A stretch of DNA of 47,284 nt, taken from NCBI GenBank assembly GCA_001464815.1, contig LNDW01000008.1, positions 1-47,284 on the forward strand. Direction: 5' to 3'. Of the stretch, positions 25,673 to 33,884 are shown piece by piece. The notes below the pieces were generated by a model. The model saw only the letters and a list, made by a program, of their open reading frames with translations, searched no databases and was not told the origin of the DNA. The stretch's first letter is position 1; each line of letters starts with the position of its first letter. The stretch comes from Betaproteobacteria bacterium Ga0077527 (GTDB taxonomy: Bacteria; Pseudomonadota; Gammaproteobacteria; Burkholderiales; SG8-41). Position numbers and translations under genes: made by a program.

Positions 25673-26566
25673 ATGGCAGAGCAGTACAAAGGGCTCGACG
25701 CCTTCATCGGCAACACGCCGCTGGTGCGCCTGCAGCGTATTCCCGGCAACACCTCCAACGTGATTCTCGCCAAGCTCGAAGGCAACAATCCGGCCGGCTC
25801 GGTCAAGGATCGTCCGGCGCTGTCGATGATCCGCCGCGCGCAGGAGCGCGGCACGATCAAACCCGGCGATACGCTGATCGAGCCGACCAGCGGCAATACC
25901 GGCATCGCCCTGGCCATGGCGGCAGCGATCATGGGTTACCGCATGGTGCTGATCATGCCGGAGAACCAGTCGCTGGAGCGCCAGCAGACCATGCGCGCCT
26001 TTGGCGCCGAACTGATCCTGACGCCAAAGGGAGTGAGCATGGAGGGCGCACGTGACCTCGCCGAGCGCATGGTGCGCGAAGGCAAGGGCGTGATGCTCGA
26101 CCAGTTCGCGAACCCGGACAATCCGCTGGCGCATTACGAAGGCACCGGACCGGAAATCTGGCGGGACACCGGCGGCAAGGTTACGCATTTTGTTTCGAGC
26201 ATGGGCACCACCGGCACCATCATGGGGGTGTCGCGCTTCCTCAAGGAAAAAAATCCCGCAGTGCAGATCGTCGGCTGCCAGCCGGCCGATGGCGCGCAGA
26301 TTCCCGGCATCCGCAAATGGCCGAAAGAATATCTGCCGAAGATCTGCAACTGGGAGCAGGTTGATCGTGTGGTGGAAGTGGCCCAGCACGATGCCGAGGC
26401 GATGATGCGGCGTCTGGCGCGCGAGGAAGGCATTTTTGCGGGCGTGTCCTCGGGCGGCGCGCTGTGGGCAGCGCTGCAAGTCTCGGCGCAGGTGCAGAAC
26501 GCGGTGATCGTCTTCATCGTCTGTGACCGCGGTGACCGCTATCTGTCGACCGGGGTTTTTGCCTGA
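25673..26566 (+). CDS. cysM: Cysteine synthase B
   Basis: A 297-residue PLP enzyme making cysteine from O-acetylserine and sulfide or thiosulfate. ATG 25673 is chosen; an in-frame TTG at 25667 overlaps the rfaD stop. Motifs are IGNTPLVRLQRIPG, the PLP lysine in NNPAGSVKDRPAL, EPTSGNTGIALA, MPENQSLERQQTMRAFGAEL, SSMGTTGTIMGVSRFLKE, and IFAGVSSGGALWAA binding the cofactor. The type-B signature (QIPGIRKWP and a short C-terminus ending CDRGDRYLSTGVF) distinguishes it from CysK. It closes the heptose block; the dispersed element (copy C) follows 14 bp later. Confidence 0.95.
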   Translation: MAEQYKGLDAFIGNTPLVRLQRIPGNTSNVILAKLEGNNPAGSVKDRPALSMIRRAQERGTIKPGDTLIEPTSGNTGIALAMAAAIMGYRMVLIMPENQSLERQQTMRAFGAELILTPKGVSMEGARDLAERMVREGKGVMLDQFANPDNPLAHYEGTGPEIWRDTGGKVTHFVSSMGTTGTIMGVSRFLKEKNPAVQIVGCQPADGAQIPGIRKWPKEYLPKICNWEQVDRVVEVAQHDAEAMMRRLAREEGIFAGVSSGGALWAALQVSAQVQNAVIVFIVCDRGDRYLSTGVFA

Positions 26567-26580
26567 ACCCCATAATTAAC

Positions 26581-26604
26581 TATAAGTTATTGTTTTTAAA
26601 GGAT
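26581..26604 (+). repeat. Dispersed AT-rich element, copy C (upstream of exonuclease gene)
   Basis: TATAAGTT then ATTGTTTTT match copy A at 15 of 17 positions. The tail then changes to AAAGGAT, which supplies the AAAGGA ribosome site for the GTG start at 26610. Confidence 0.65.
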
Positions 26605-26609
26605 ATTTT

Positions 26610-27386
26610 GTGACACCTGTATTGGTGTTCGACATCGAAACCGTGCCCGACGTGGCCGGACTGCGCAAGTTGCACAGCCTGGACGCCAGCCTCTCCGACC
26701 ACGATGTCGCCGAGCTGGCTTTCCAGTTGCGCCGGCAGAGCCACGGCAATGACTTTCTGCCGCATTACCTGCAGCGTGTGGTGGTCATTTCCTGCGCGCT
26801 GCAGGATCGCGACAGCTTCAAAGTCTGGTCTCTGGGCGCTGCCGGTGAATCCGAAGGCGAGATCATCCAGCGCTTTTTCGACGGCATCGAAAAATACACA
26901 CCGCAGATCGTGTCCTGGAACGGCGGCGGCTTCGATCTGCCGGTGCTGCATTACCGCGGGCTGATCCACGGCGTGAAGGCCTCGCGTTACTGGGACCAGG
27001 GCGAGGATGACCGCGAATTCAAATGGAACAACTACATCGGCCGTTACCACCAGCGTCACCTCGACCTGATGGATTTGCTGGCGATGTATCAGGGCCGCGC
27101 CAACGCGCCGCTGGATGCGCTGGCACAGCTGATGGGCCTGCCGGGCAAGCTGGGCATGGACGGCTCTGCCGTGTGGGGCGCGTACCAGGACGGCAAGCTG
27201 GAAGACATCTGGCGTTATTGCGAGACCGACGTCGTCAACACCTATCTCGTCTATCTGCGTTTCCAGCAGATGCGCGGCGTGCTGACACCGCAGCAGCATG
27301 ATCAGCAGATCACCAGCGTGCGTGCTGCGCTGGACAAACTGAAGCAGCCGCACTGGCAGGAGTTTCTGTCGCGCTGGGGCGTGTAA
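26610..27386 (+). CDS. DEDD-family 3'-5' exonuclease (predicted polysaccharide-biosynthesis type)
   Basis: A 258-residue protein of the DnaQ-like fold close to the DNA polymerase B exonuclease type. GTG 26610 follows AAAGGA by 6 bp. The acidic motifs are all present: VFDIETVPD (Exo I, residues 6-14), [14 protein letters not shown] (Exo II), [12 protein letters not shown], and [10 protein letters not shown] with the Exo III aspartate, plus the [16 protein letters not shown] segment typical of this group. It probably trims single-stranded DNA or RNA; the polysaccharide label in databases derives from neighbourhood, not assay. Stop and next start overlap (TAATG), so it is coupled to rlmD. Confidence 0.8.
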   Translation: MTPVLVFDIETVPDVAGLRKLHSLDASLSDHDVAELAFQLRRQSHGNDFLPHYLQRVVVISCALQDRDSFKVWSLGAAGESEGEIIQRFFDGIEKYTPQIVSWNGGGFDLPVLHYRGLIHGVKASRYWDQGEDDREFKWNNYIGRYHQRHLDLMDLLAMYQGRANAPLDALAQLMGLPGKLGMDGSAVWGAYQDGKLEDIWRYCETDVVNTYLVYLRFQQMRGVLTPQQHDQQITSVRAALDKLKQPHWQEFLSRWGV

Positions 27387-28720
27387 TGCGCGGACGCAGC
27401 AAAACCCCGCGGACGACCACGGTCAGTCCGCTGCAGATCGAATCCCTGGACCATGAAGGCAAGGGCATCGCCCGCCATGAAGGCAAGGTGATGTTCATCG
27501 AGGGCGCGTTGCCCGGTGAATCCGTCGAAGCCGCGATCTACCGCCGCAAACCGGCCTTCGAGCAGGGTTACGCGACGAAGATATTCAGGGAAAGCGTGGC
27601 CCGTACCGATCCGCGCTGTCGTTTCTACGGACTCTGTGGCGGCTGCAGCCTGCAGCATATGGACCTGCGCACGCAGGTCGCGGCCAAGCAGCGGGTGCTG
27701 GAAGACAACCTGAAACATATCGGCAAGGTGCAGCCGGAGCAGATCCTGCCGGCGATACACGGCCCGGACTGGGGCTACCGGCACCGTGCGCGGTTGACCG
27801 TGCGCAATGTCATCAAGAAGGGCACGGTGCTGGTCGGCTTCCACGAAAAACGCAGCAGCTATGTCGCCGACATGACCGCCTGCGAGGTATTGCCGCGCCG
27901 CCTGTCAGACCTGCTGCCGCGGCTGCGTGAACTGGTCGCCAGCCTGAGCATTCACGACCGCCTGCCGCAGATCGAGGTCGCGCTGGCCGAAGATCAGGAC
28001 GTGCTGGTGCTGCGTAACCTCGAAGCACTGAACGCTGATGATGAACGGAATCTGCGCGCCTTCGCCGATACCCACCAGGTATCGATCTGGCTGCAGCCCT
28101 CGGGGCCGGACACGGCGCATCCCTTCCATCCGCCGGGTGCGGACACGCTGCACTACGCACTCCCGGAATTCGGCGTGAAGGTGGCGTTCAAGCCGACCGA
28201 TTTCACCCAGGTCAACCACGCCATCAACCGCGTGCTGGTGCGGCGCGCGCTGGGCCTGCTCGATCCGCAGCCGGGCGAGCGCATCGCCGATCTCTTTTGC
28301 GGTCTCGGCAATTTCACGCTGCCGATCGCGCGCAGCGGCGCGATGGTCACCGGCATCGAGGGCAACGCCGGCCTGATCCGCCGCGCCGGCGAGAACGCGC
28401 AACTCAACGGACTCGCCGGGAACACGCGGTTTTTCGCGATTGACCTGTTCAAGATTGACGCCGCGCAGTGGCAGGCGCTTGGCCCCTTCGAAAAGCTGCT
28501 GATCGACCCGCCGCGCGACGGCGCGATGGAACTGGTCAAGCTGATCGGTGCTGATGGCCCGAGACGCATCGTCTATGTGTCCTGCAACCCGGCAACCCTG
28601 GCGCGCGACGCCGAGGTGCTGGTGGCGGTACATGGTTACCGGCTGAAGGCGGCGGGCATCGTCAACATGTTTCCGCACACTGCCCATGTTGAATCGGTAG
28701 CGCTGTTCGAGCGACCCTGA
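27386..28720 (+). CDS. rlmD: 23S rRNA (uracil-1939-C5)-methyltransferase
   Basis: A 444-residue iron-sulfur SAM methyltransferase modifying U1939. The N-terminal TRAM domain (about 12-68: [30 protein letters not shown] in part) binds RNA. The 4Fe-4S ligands are C78, C84 and C87 ([10 protein letters not shown]) plus C166 in DMTACEVLP. The methyltransferase core has [27 protein letters not shown] and the catalytic Cys near 400 in [13 protein letters not shown]-terminal [14 protein letters not shown] is typical. Length and all catalytic residues match the family. A run of 11 G lies 4 bp after the stop. Confidence 0.95.
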   Translation: MRGRSKTPRTTTVSPLQIESLDHEGKGIARHEGKVMFIEGALPGESVEAAIYRRKPAFEQGYATKIFRESVARTDPRCRFYGLCGGCSLQHMDLRTQVAAKQRVLEDNLKHIGKVQPEQILPAIHGPDWGYRHRARLTVRNVIKKGTVLVGFHEKRSSYVADMTACEVLPRRLSDLLPRLRELVASLSIHDRLPQIEVALAEDQDVLVLRNLEALNADDERNLRAFADTHQVSIWLQPSGPDTAHPFHPPGADTLHYALPEFGVKVAFKPTDFTQVNHAINRVLVRRALGLLDPQPGERIADLFCGLGNFTLPIARSGAMVTGIEGNAGLIRRAGENAQLNGLAGNTRFFAIDLFKIDAAQWQALGPFEKLLIDPPRDGAMELVKLIGADGPRRIVYVSCNPATLARDAEVLVAVHGYRLKAAGIVNMFPHTAHVESVALFERP

Positions 28721-28724
28721 GTGT

Positions 28725-28735
28725 GGGGGGGGGGG
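28725..28735 (+). repeat. Homopolymer of 11 G after rlmD
   Basis: Eleven consecutive G between the rlmD stop and its terminator. It is the longest homopolymer noticed in the window, and its exact length is uncertain because such tracts slip in replication and sequencing. Confidence 0.85.
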
Positions 28736-28743
28736 CTGACAAC

Positions 28744-28771
28744 AAAAAAGCGGCCCGCAGGCCGCTTTTTT
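28744..28771. terminator. Bidirectional terminator between rlmD and the BI-1 gene
   Basis: AAAAAA-GCGGCC-cgca-GGCCGC-TTTTTT works on both strands and serves two convergent genes. Confidence 0.92.
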
Positions 28772-28788
28772 GCGGATGATGCCCCGGT

Positions 28789-29490
28789 TTAGTCGCGGTC
28801 GCCGGTGAGGCCCAGAATCTGCAGCAGGCTGCTGAAGATGTTGTAGAGCGCCACGTACAGCGACAGTGTCGCCGATACGTAGTTGGTTTCGCCGCCACGA
28901 ACAATCGAATTGATCTGCCACAGGATCACCGCGGACGAGAAAATGATGAACGCGCCGCACAGTACCAGTTGCATCAGCGGGCTCTGCAGAAATATCTGTG
29001 CAACCACCGCCAGCATGATCACCACGAAGCCGACCAGCAGGAACTTGTTGAGGAAGCTGAAATCCCGCTTGGTGGTCGCGGCAATGCCGGAGAGCACGAA
29101 GAACACCGCCGCAGTGCCGCCGGCCGCCATCATCACCAACTGGCCGCCGTTGCGCATCGACAGGATGCTCTGCAGCAGCGGTGCAAGCATCAGGCCGAGG
29201 AAGGCGGTGAAGCCGAGCAGCAGGCCGACGCCCAGCGCGCTGTCGCGGTTTTTCTCGATCGCGTAAATCCAGCCGTAGAACGCCGCGAGCATGACGATCA
29301 TCGACAGGATCGGGCTCGAGCGCATGAAGCTGAAATTGATGAAATTGGTGCCGATGAAGGCCCCGATCACCGTCGGAATCAGCGTCAGCGCGAGCAGAAG
29401 GTAGGTGTTGCGCAACACCTTGTTCTGCCGGGCGGCGATGTCCTGGGTGCCGGTGTTGTAGATGTTTCCGGTTTGCAGTTCAGGTTGCAT
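28789..29490 (-). CDS. BAX inhibitor-1 / YccA family membrane protein
   Basis: A 233-residue inner-membrane protein with about seven hydrophobic helices between residues 28 and 228. The N-terminal leader (MQPELQTGNIYNTGTQDIAARQNKVLRNTY) and the C-terminal signature LYVALYNIFSSLLQILG are those of bacterial Bax-inhibitor-1-like proteins related to YccA, which modulates FtsH, and YbhL. GGAGG lies 11 bp upstream of the ATG. It is monocistronic: a shared terminator lies downstream and the divergent tRNA-Ser lies upstream. Function beyond membrane proteostasis or ion handling cannot be read from sequence. Confidence 0.9.
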   Translation of the reverse strand: MQPELQTGNIYNTGTQDIAARQNKVLRNTYLLLALTLIPTVIGAFIGTNFINFSFMRSSPILSMIVMLAAFYGWIYAIEKNRDSALGVGLLLGFTAFLGLMLAPLLQSILSMRNGGQLVMMAAGGTAAVFFVLSGIAATTKRDFSFLNKFLLVGFVVIMLAVVAQIFLQSPLMQLVLCGAFIIFSSAVILWQINSIVRGGETNYVSATLSLYVALYNIFSSLLQILGLTGDRD

Positions 29491-29715
29491 GGTGCGTAAC
29501 CTCCAAAAGTTGACTGAATCAGTAGGCCAATCAGACGGACGTAAGACTACTCAACTGTGCGAAAAGTTGCAATCAATGGACATTGCTTTCCGATCTTGAA
29601 CTGGACGCGCCAAACCATTGATAAAGAACATTATTTTTTGGCAAAGCGGATGCTGCCAAGTTTCGGGAATACGCATAAAATGCGGCTGCTTTTCTGCGCA
29701 GGCAGTTTTTTCTCC

Positions 29716-29805
29716 GGAGAGTTGGCAGAGCGGTTGAATGCACCGGTCTTGAAAACCGGCAGGGCTTCACGGTCCTCGTGAGTTCGAATCTCACACTCTC
29801 CGCCA
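29716..29805 (+). tRNA. tRNA-Ser(UGA)
   Basis: A 90-nt class II tRNA with encoded CCA. The acceptor GGAGAGT pairs with ACTCTCC, the anticodon loop CTTGAAA gives UGA (reads UCA), there is a long variable arm, and the T loop is GTTCGAATC. Confidence 0.96.
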
Positions 29806-29809
29806 TTTT

Positions 29810-29832
29810 ATCAAATAAAAACAAATACTTAT
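29810..29832 (-). repeat. Dispersed AT-rich element, copy D (between tRNA-Ser and the AtzG-like gene)
   Basis: On the minus strand ATAAGTA then TTTGTTTTTATTTGAT, matching copy A apart from three substitutions and one inserted T. It starts 4 bp after the tRNA CCA and ends 21 bp before the next start codon. Confidence 0.6.
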
Positions 29833-29853
29833 CTCATTTCCTCGGGATTTGAG

Positions 29854-30105
29854 ATGGCTCGTGATTTCGGCGTTAACATCCAGTCTCCGATCCCTGATGA
29901 GGTGTGGAGCATGGCCGAAACCGATTCCTTTGACGAAGCCCGCACACGCCAGTTGGCCCTGTCGCTTGGACTGAACCGGCTGACACCTGAGCATCTTCGG
30001 CAGTTGCACAAGGCGGCCGCGGTTGCGGCGGCCCGGCGCGGGGCGCTGGACAACACATCGCTGACGCCCGCGGACGAACCCGCGCATGTCTTCCGGCTGC
30101 CCTGA
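29854..30105 (+). CDS. Small amidase-associated protein, AtzG/GatC-like
   Basis: An 83-residue protein just before an amidase gene (1 bp gap). ATG 29854 is annotated; ATG 29911 has a better site (GGAGC 4 bp upstream) and would give 64 residues, closer to AtzG size. The core is helical (ARTRQLALSLGL, TPEHLRQLHKAAAVAAARR) and ends in EPAHVFRLP. Small subunits of this kind (AtzG, DUF4089, related in shape to GatC) hold AtzE-type amidases and end in a similar EP-x-x-VF-R motif. The third amidase of this locus carries the same motif, EPSLVFRFS, at its own C-terminus. Family assignment is inference from motif and context. Confidence 0.6.
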   Translation: MARDFGVNIQSPIPDEVWSMAETDSFDEARTRQLALSLGLNRLTPEHLRQLHKAAAVAAARRGALDNTSLTPADEPAHVFRLP

Positions 30106-30106
30106 G

Positions 30107-31513
30107 ATGGCCACCGACAACGGGGAGCTGGCCTATCTCGGCATCGCGGAGGCCGCAGGGCTGATCCGCAGCCGTAAACTCTCGCCAGTTGAGTACACCC
30201 AGGCGCTGATCCAGCGGGTGGAGCGCCACGATGGCCGCATCAATGCCTTTCTGAAATTCACGCCGGAGATCGCGCTCGCCGATGCCCGGCGCGCCGAGGT
30301 CGAGATCATGGCCGGCCATTGGCGGGGCCCGCTGCACGGCGTGCCCTATGGCCTGAAAGACATCGTGGATTACGCCGGACTGCCGACCACCGCGCATTCG
30401 GCGGTGCTCAAGGGCAGCCGCGCGGAATCGGATGCCGTGGTCACGCAGAAGCTGCGCGCCGCGGGCGGCGTGTTCATGGGCAAGCTCGCCACGCATGAAT
30501 TCGCCACCGGCGGGCCGTCCTTCGATCTGCCCTGGCCGCCGGCACGCAACCCCTGGAACCGTGATCACTTCACCGGAGGTTCGTCGAGTGGCTCCGGTGC
30601 GGCCACTGCCGCCGGTTTCCTGCCGATGGCCATCGGTTCCGACACCGGCGGCTCGATCCGCAATCCGGCCACACTCTGCGGCGTCACCGGCATGAAGGCG
30701 ACCTACGGGCTTGTCAGCCGCCGCGGTGTTTTTCCGCTGGCCTATACGCTGGACCATGTCGGCGCGCTGACGCGTACGGTCATCGACAGCGCGATCGTGC
30801 TCAACTTGCTTGCCGGTCATGATGCCGCGGACCCTGGCAGCATGCCGCGGCCAGTTTGTGATTACACCGGCCAGATCGGCCGCGACATCCGCGGCCTGCG
30901 CATCGGCGTGATCCGCCACTTCTATTCCGAAGACATGGTCGCCGATCCGGAAATGCTCGCGGCGATTGATGCCGCCGTCGAGGTCCTGCGCGGGCTCGGC
31001 GCCGAAGTGCGCGAGCTGCGCACGGCGCCGCTGCAGCAGTACATGGCTGTCAACCGCACCATACTCACCGCCGAAGCCTATGCCATCCACCAGCAGTGGC
31101 TGCGCGAGCGGCCTCAAGATTACGGTGCGATCTGCCGCGAGCGTTTTTTCAGCGGTGCTACGCTGGGTGCCGCCGACTACATCAATGCCACACGCCTGCG
31201 GGCGAAACTCACCAGCCAGTTCCACCGGCTGTTCGAGGACATTGATGTCGCGGTGACTGCCAGCGCCCTCGATCCGGCCTGCCGCATCGATGATGCGGCG
31301 GCGAATGAATACACCTACGGCCGTCAGGCCCGTTCGCCCTTCAATGTCACCGGCAGCCCGGCGATGTCGGTGCCCGCCGGCTTCAGCAAAAACGGCCTGC
31401 CGCTGGGCATTCAGCTGGTCGGCGCGCCTCATCAGGAGGCATTGCTGTTCCGCATTGGTGCAGCCTATGAGGCGGTGACGCCGTGGACCCGGCGGCATCC
31501 GGTTCTGGCTTGA
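30107..31513 (+). CDS. Amidase-signature hydrolase, AtzE/GatA-like (amidase 1)
   Basis: A 468-residue amidase. ATG 30107 directly follows the stop of the small subunit; ATG 30086 would overlap it. The Ser-cisSer-Lys triad is complete: K84 in PYGLKDIVD, the GGSSSGSGAA loop near 157-165, and nucleophile S183 in IGSDTGGSIRNPA. The segment GGPSFDLPWPPARNPWN is shared with amidase 3. It ends without the extra ~60-residue domain seen in amidase 3, as expected if the preceding small protein provides it. The substrate is unknown; AtzE relatives hydrolyse carboxybiuret-like ureides. A binding protein and another amidase follow, pointing to uptake and breakdown of an amide. Confidence 0.88.
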   Translation: MATDNGELAYLGIAEAAGLIRSRKLSPVEYTQALIQRVERHDGRINAFLKFTPEIALADARRAEVEIMAGHWRGPLHGVPYGLKDIVDYAGLPTTAHSAVLKGSRAESDAVVTQKLRAAGGVFMGKLATHEFATGGPSFDLPWPPARNPWNRDHFTGGSSSGSGAATAAGFLPMAIGSDTGGSIRNPATLCGVTGMKATYGLVSRRGVFPLAYTLDHVGALTRTVIDSAIVLNLLAGHDAADPGSMPRPVCDYTGQIGRDIRGLRIGVIRHFYSEDMVADPEMLAAIDAAVEVLRGLGAEVRELRTAPLQQYMAVNRTILTAEAYAIHQQWLRERPQDYGAICRERFFSGATLGAADYINATRLRAKLTSQFHRLFEDIDVAVTASALDPACRIDDAAANEYTYGRQARSPFNVTGSPAMSVPAGFSKNGLPLGIQLVGAPHQEALLFRIGAAYEAVTPWTRRHPVLA

Positions 31514-31517
31514 AGCC

Positions 31518-31536
31518 GCGGGACGGCCCGCTTTTT
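31518..31536 (+). terminator. Possible terminator after amidase 1
   Basis: GCGGG-acgg-CCCGC followed by TTTTT. The stem is only 5 bp, so termination may be partial. Confidence 0.45.
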
Positions 31537-31613
31537 GCTACAGCATTCAGTAATGCCCTTTTCCGCGGGGCGGTTGGTGTTTCGGATTTTTTCGAATATT
31601 CACCGGAGGCATC

Positions 31614-32573
31614 ATGCATAAAGTGCTGTCAGCTGGGGTAGTGCTGGGGTTGGTGATCGCCGCGGCATTGCCGCAATCCGCGCTGGCCTGGCCGGAAAAA
31701 ACGGTGCGTATCATCGTGCCCTGGGCGCCAGGTGGCAGCACCGACATCCTGGCGCGGATTCTCGGCATTGAATTGAGCCGCCGCCTGAAGCAGAACTTCA
31801 TCGTCGAAAACCGCGCCGGCGCGGGTTCCATCGTCGGCCTGCAGTTCGCCGCGCAGCAACCTGGCGACGGCTATACCTTCATGATGACTTCCACCGGTTA
31901 CGGCTTCCTGATCAACAAGGCCAATGTCGATCTGGTCAATTCCTTCACCTCGGTGTCGATGATTGGTGTCGCCGACAGCGCGCTGGTGGTCAATCCGCAC
32001 CTGCCGGTGAATTCGGTGAAGGAGCTGGTTACGCTGGCCAGGAAGCGTCCAGGCGAGCTGCTGTATTCGTCTTCCGGCATTGGCGGCTTCCCGCACATGA
32101 ACACCGAATTGTTCATGTTGATGGCCGGTATCAAGATGATCCATGTGCCGTTCAAAGGCGGCGGGCCCGCGATCGTGGATACCGTGGCCGGCAACACCCA
32201 GTTGCAGATCGGTTCGCTGCCGACCGTTCTCAATCACGTGCGCGCCAAACGCCTGAAAGCCATTGCTGTCGGCGGGCCCACCCGCAACCCTGCGCTGCCC
32301 GAATTGCCGACCATCAGCGAGTCCGGCGTGCCCGGCTATGAATCGCAGATCTGGTTCGGCATGTTCGCGCCGAAAAGCCTGCCGCAACCACTGATCACCG
32401 CCATGTACAACGCGATCAACGAAGCGCTGGTCAATCCCGAAATCATCAAGCGCTTCGACGAGCAGGGAACGGCGCCGCAGAAAATGACCACCGCGCAATT
32501 CGCCAAATACATGGAATCGGAGCAGGAAAAATGGGCCAAAGTCATCCGTGTTGCCAATATCAAGGGCGAATGA
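31614..32573 (+). CDS. Bug/TctC-family periplasmic substrate-binding protein (first)
   Basis: A 319-residue secreted solute-binding protein. GGAGG lies 5 bp before ATG 31614. The signal peptide (about 1-25, ending ALA-WPEK) has no lipobox cysteine. Family motifs are KTVRIIVPWAPGGSTDILARIL, the ENRAGAGSIVG loop, PGDGYTFMM, HMNTELFMLMAGIKMIHVPFKGGGPAI, AKRLKAIAV and the closing QEKWAKVIRVANIK. No TctA or TctB membrane genes are near, which is common for the many orphan Bug proteins of Burkholderiales. Its place between two amidases suggests that it binds an amide or its carboxylate product. The ligand is not predictable from sequence. Confidence 0.93.
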   Translation: MHKVLSAGVVLGLVIAAALPQSALAWPEKTVRIIVPWAPGGSTDILARILGIELSRRLKQNFIVENRAGAGSIVGLQFAAQQPGDGYTFMMTSTGYGFLINKANVDLVNSFTSVSMIGVADSALVVNPHLPVNSVKELVTLARKRPGELLYSSSGIGGFPHMNTELFMLMAGIKMIHVPFKGGGPAIVDTVAGNTQLQIGSLPTVLNHVRAKRLKAIAVGGPTRNPALPELPTISESGVPGYESQIWFGMFAPKSLPQPLITAMYNAINEALVNPEIIKRFDEQGTAPQKMTTAQFAKYMESEQEKWAKVIRVANIKGE

Positions 32574-32592
32574 TCGTAATGGCGGCCTTTCC

Positions 32593-33876
32593 GTGAGCCG
32601 CACCGCCGCGCAACTCGGCGCAGTCGAAGCAGCCGCAGACATCCGGGCCGGGCGCCTCAGCTCCGAGGCGCTTGTTGCATCCTGCCTCGAACGCATCGCG
32701 CTGCGCGAGCCCGAAGTCCAGGCCTGGGCCTGGATCAATCCGGATCAGGCGATTGCCGAGGCGCGCGCACGTGACCGCGAGCCGGTACGCTCACCGCTGC
32801 ATGGCATTCCGGTCGGCATCAAGGATGTCATCGACACCTGCGACATGCCGACGGGTTACGGCTCGCCGATCTATGACGGCCACCAGCCCGCGGCCGACGC
32901 GGCCTGCGTGGCGCAACTACGCGAACTCGGTGCGGTCATCATCGGCAAGACAGTGTCCACCGAATTCGCCACCCGCCATCCCAACAAGACGCGCAATCCT
33001 CACCGGCTGACCCGGACGCCGGGCGGATCTTCCAGCGGGTCGGCCGCGGCCGTCGCCGATCACATGGTGCCGCTGGCCCTCGGCACCCAGACCTCATCGT
33101 CGGTGATCCGGCCTGCCGCCTACTGCGGTGTGGTCGGTTACAAGCCTTCCTTCGGCATGATCAACCGCGCCGGCATCAAATTTCTTGCTGAATCGCTGGA
33201 CACCATCGGTGTGTTGTCACGCACGGTGGGGGATGCCGCGCTGCTGGCCACACAGTTGGCGGGAATATCCTGGAATCCCGCCGCAGCAGCGCTGTCGCGC
33301 AAGCCGCGGATCGCGGTCTGCCGCACGCCGTTCTGGCCGCTGGCCGATGCAGCGATGCAGGCGGCATTGATCAGTGCCGCGGACCGGCTGAAGAATGCCG
33401 GTGCCGAACTCAGCGAGCTGGAACTGCCAGCCATGTTTGCGGACATGAATGATCTGCAGATCGCCATCAGTTCGTATGAGTTCTATCGCGCCTTGAGCCA
33501 TGAGCGCATCCGTCACCCCGGGCTGCTGTCGGCCAGCCTCAGTGCGCGTATCGCGGCTGGCGGCAAAGTCAGTCGCAGCGACTACGAGGCTGCACTTGCG
33601 GCCACATCACGCTGCCGGACGTGGATTGCCGCGGCCTTTGCCGGTTTTGATTTGATCATTGCGCCCAGCGCACCCGGTGAGGCGCCGGAATTGTCCAACA
33701 CCGGCGAGCCGACCTTCGGTTTGATGTGGACCCTGTTGCAGTTGCCCTGCCTGACGCTGCCCTGCGGAAGCGGGCCGACCGACCTGCCGCTGGGACTGCA
33801 AGTGATCGCCGCGGCGGGGCGTGATCCTGATCTGTATGACGGCGCGGTCTGGATCGAACAGCAATTGGCGCGTTGA
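32593..33876 (+). CDS. Amidase-signature hydrolase with unusual nucleophile loop (amidase 2)
   Basis: A 427-residue amidase. GTG 32593 is chosen because an earlier in-frame start at 32548 lies inside the binding-protein gene; the true start is uncertain. The triad Lys is K77 in VGIKDVID and the cis-Ser loop is GGSSSGSAAAVA at about 144-155. The nucleophile loop reads GTQTSSSVIRPAA (165-177) with S170 as nucleophile, and the two residues before it, normally Gly-Gly or Ala-Gly, are Ser-Ser. It is more distant from amidases 1 and 3 and lacks the PWPPARNPWN segment. The gene ends 8 bp from the convergent amidase 3, with no terminator between. Confidence 0.87.
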   Translation: MSRTAAQLGAVEAAADIRAGRLSSEALVASCLERIALREPEVQAWAWINPDQAIAEARARDREPVRSPLHGIPVGIKDVIDTCDMPTGYGSPIYDGHQPAADAACVAQLRELGAVIIGKTVSTEFATRHPNKTRNPHRLTRTPGGSSSGSAAAVADHMVPLALGTQTSSSVIRPAAYCGVVGYKPSFGMINRAGIKFLAESLDTIGVLSRTVGDAALLATQLAGISWNPAAAALSRKPRIAVCRTPFWPLADAAMQAALISAADRLKNAGAELSELELPAMFADMNDLQIAISSYEFYRALSHERIRHPGLLSASLSARIAAGGKVSRSDYEAALAATSRCRTWIAAAFAGFDLIIAPSAPGEAPELSNTGEPTFGLMWTLLQLPCLTLPCGSGPTDLPLGLQVIAAAGRDPDLYDGAVWIEQQLAR

Positions 33877-33884
33877 TCGCGGGT

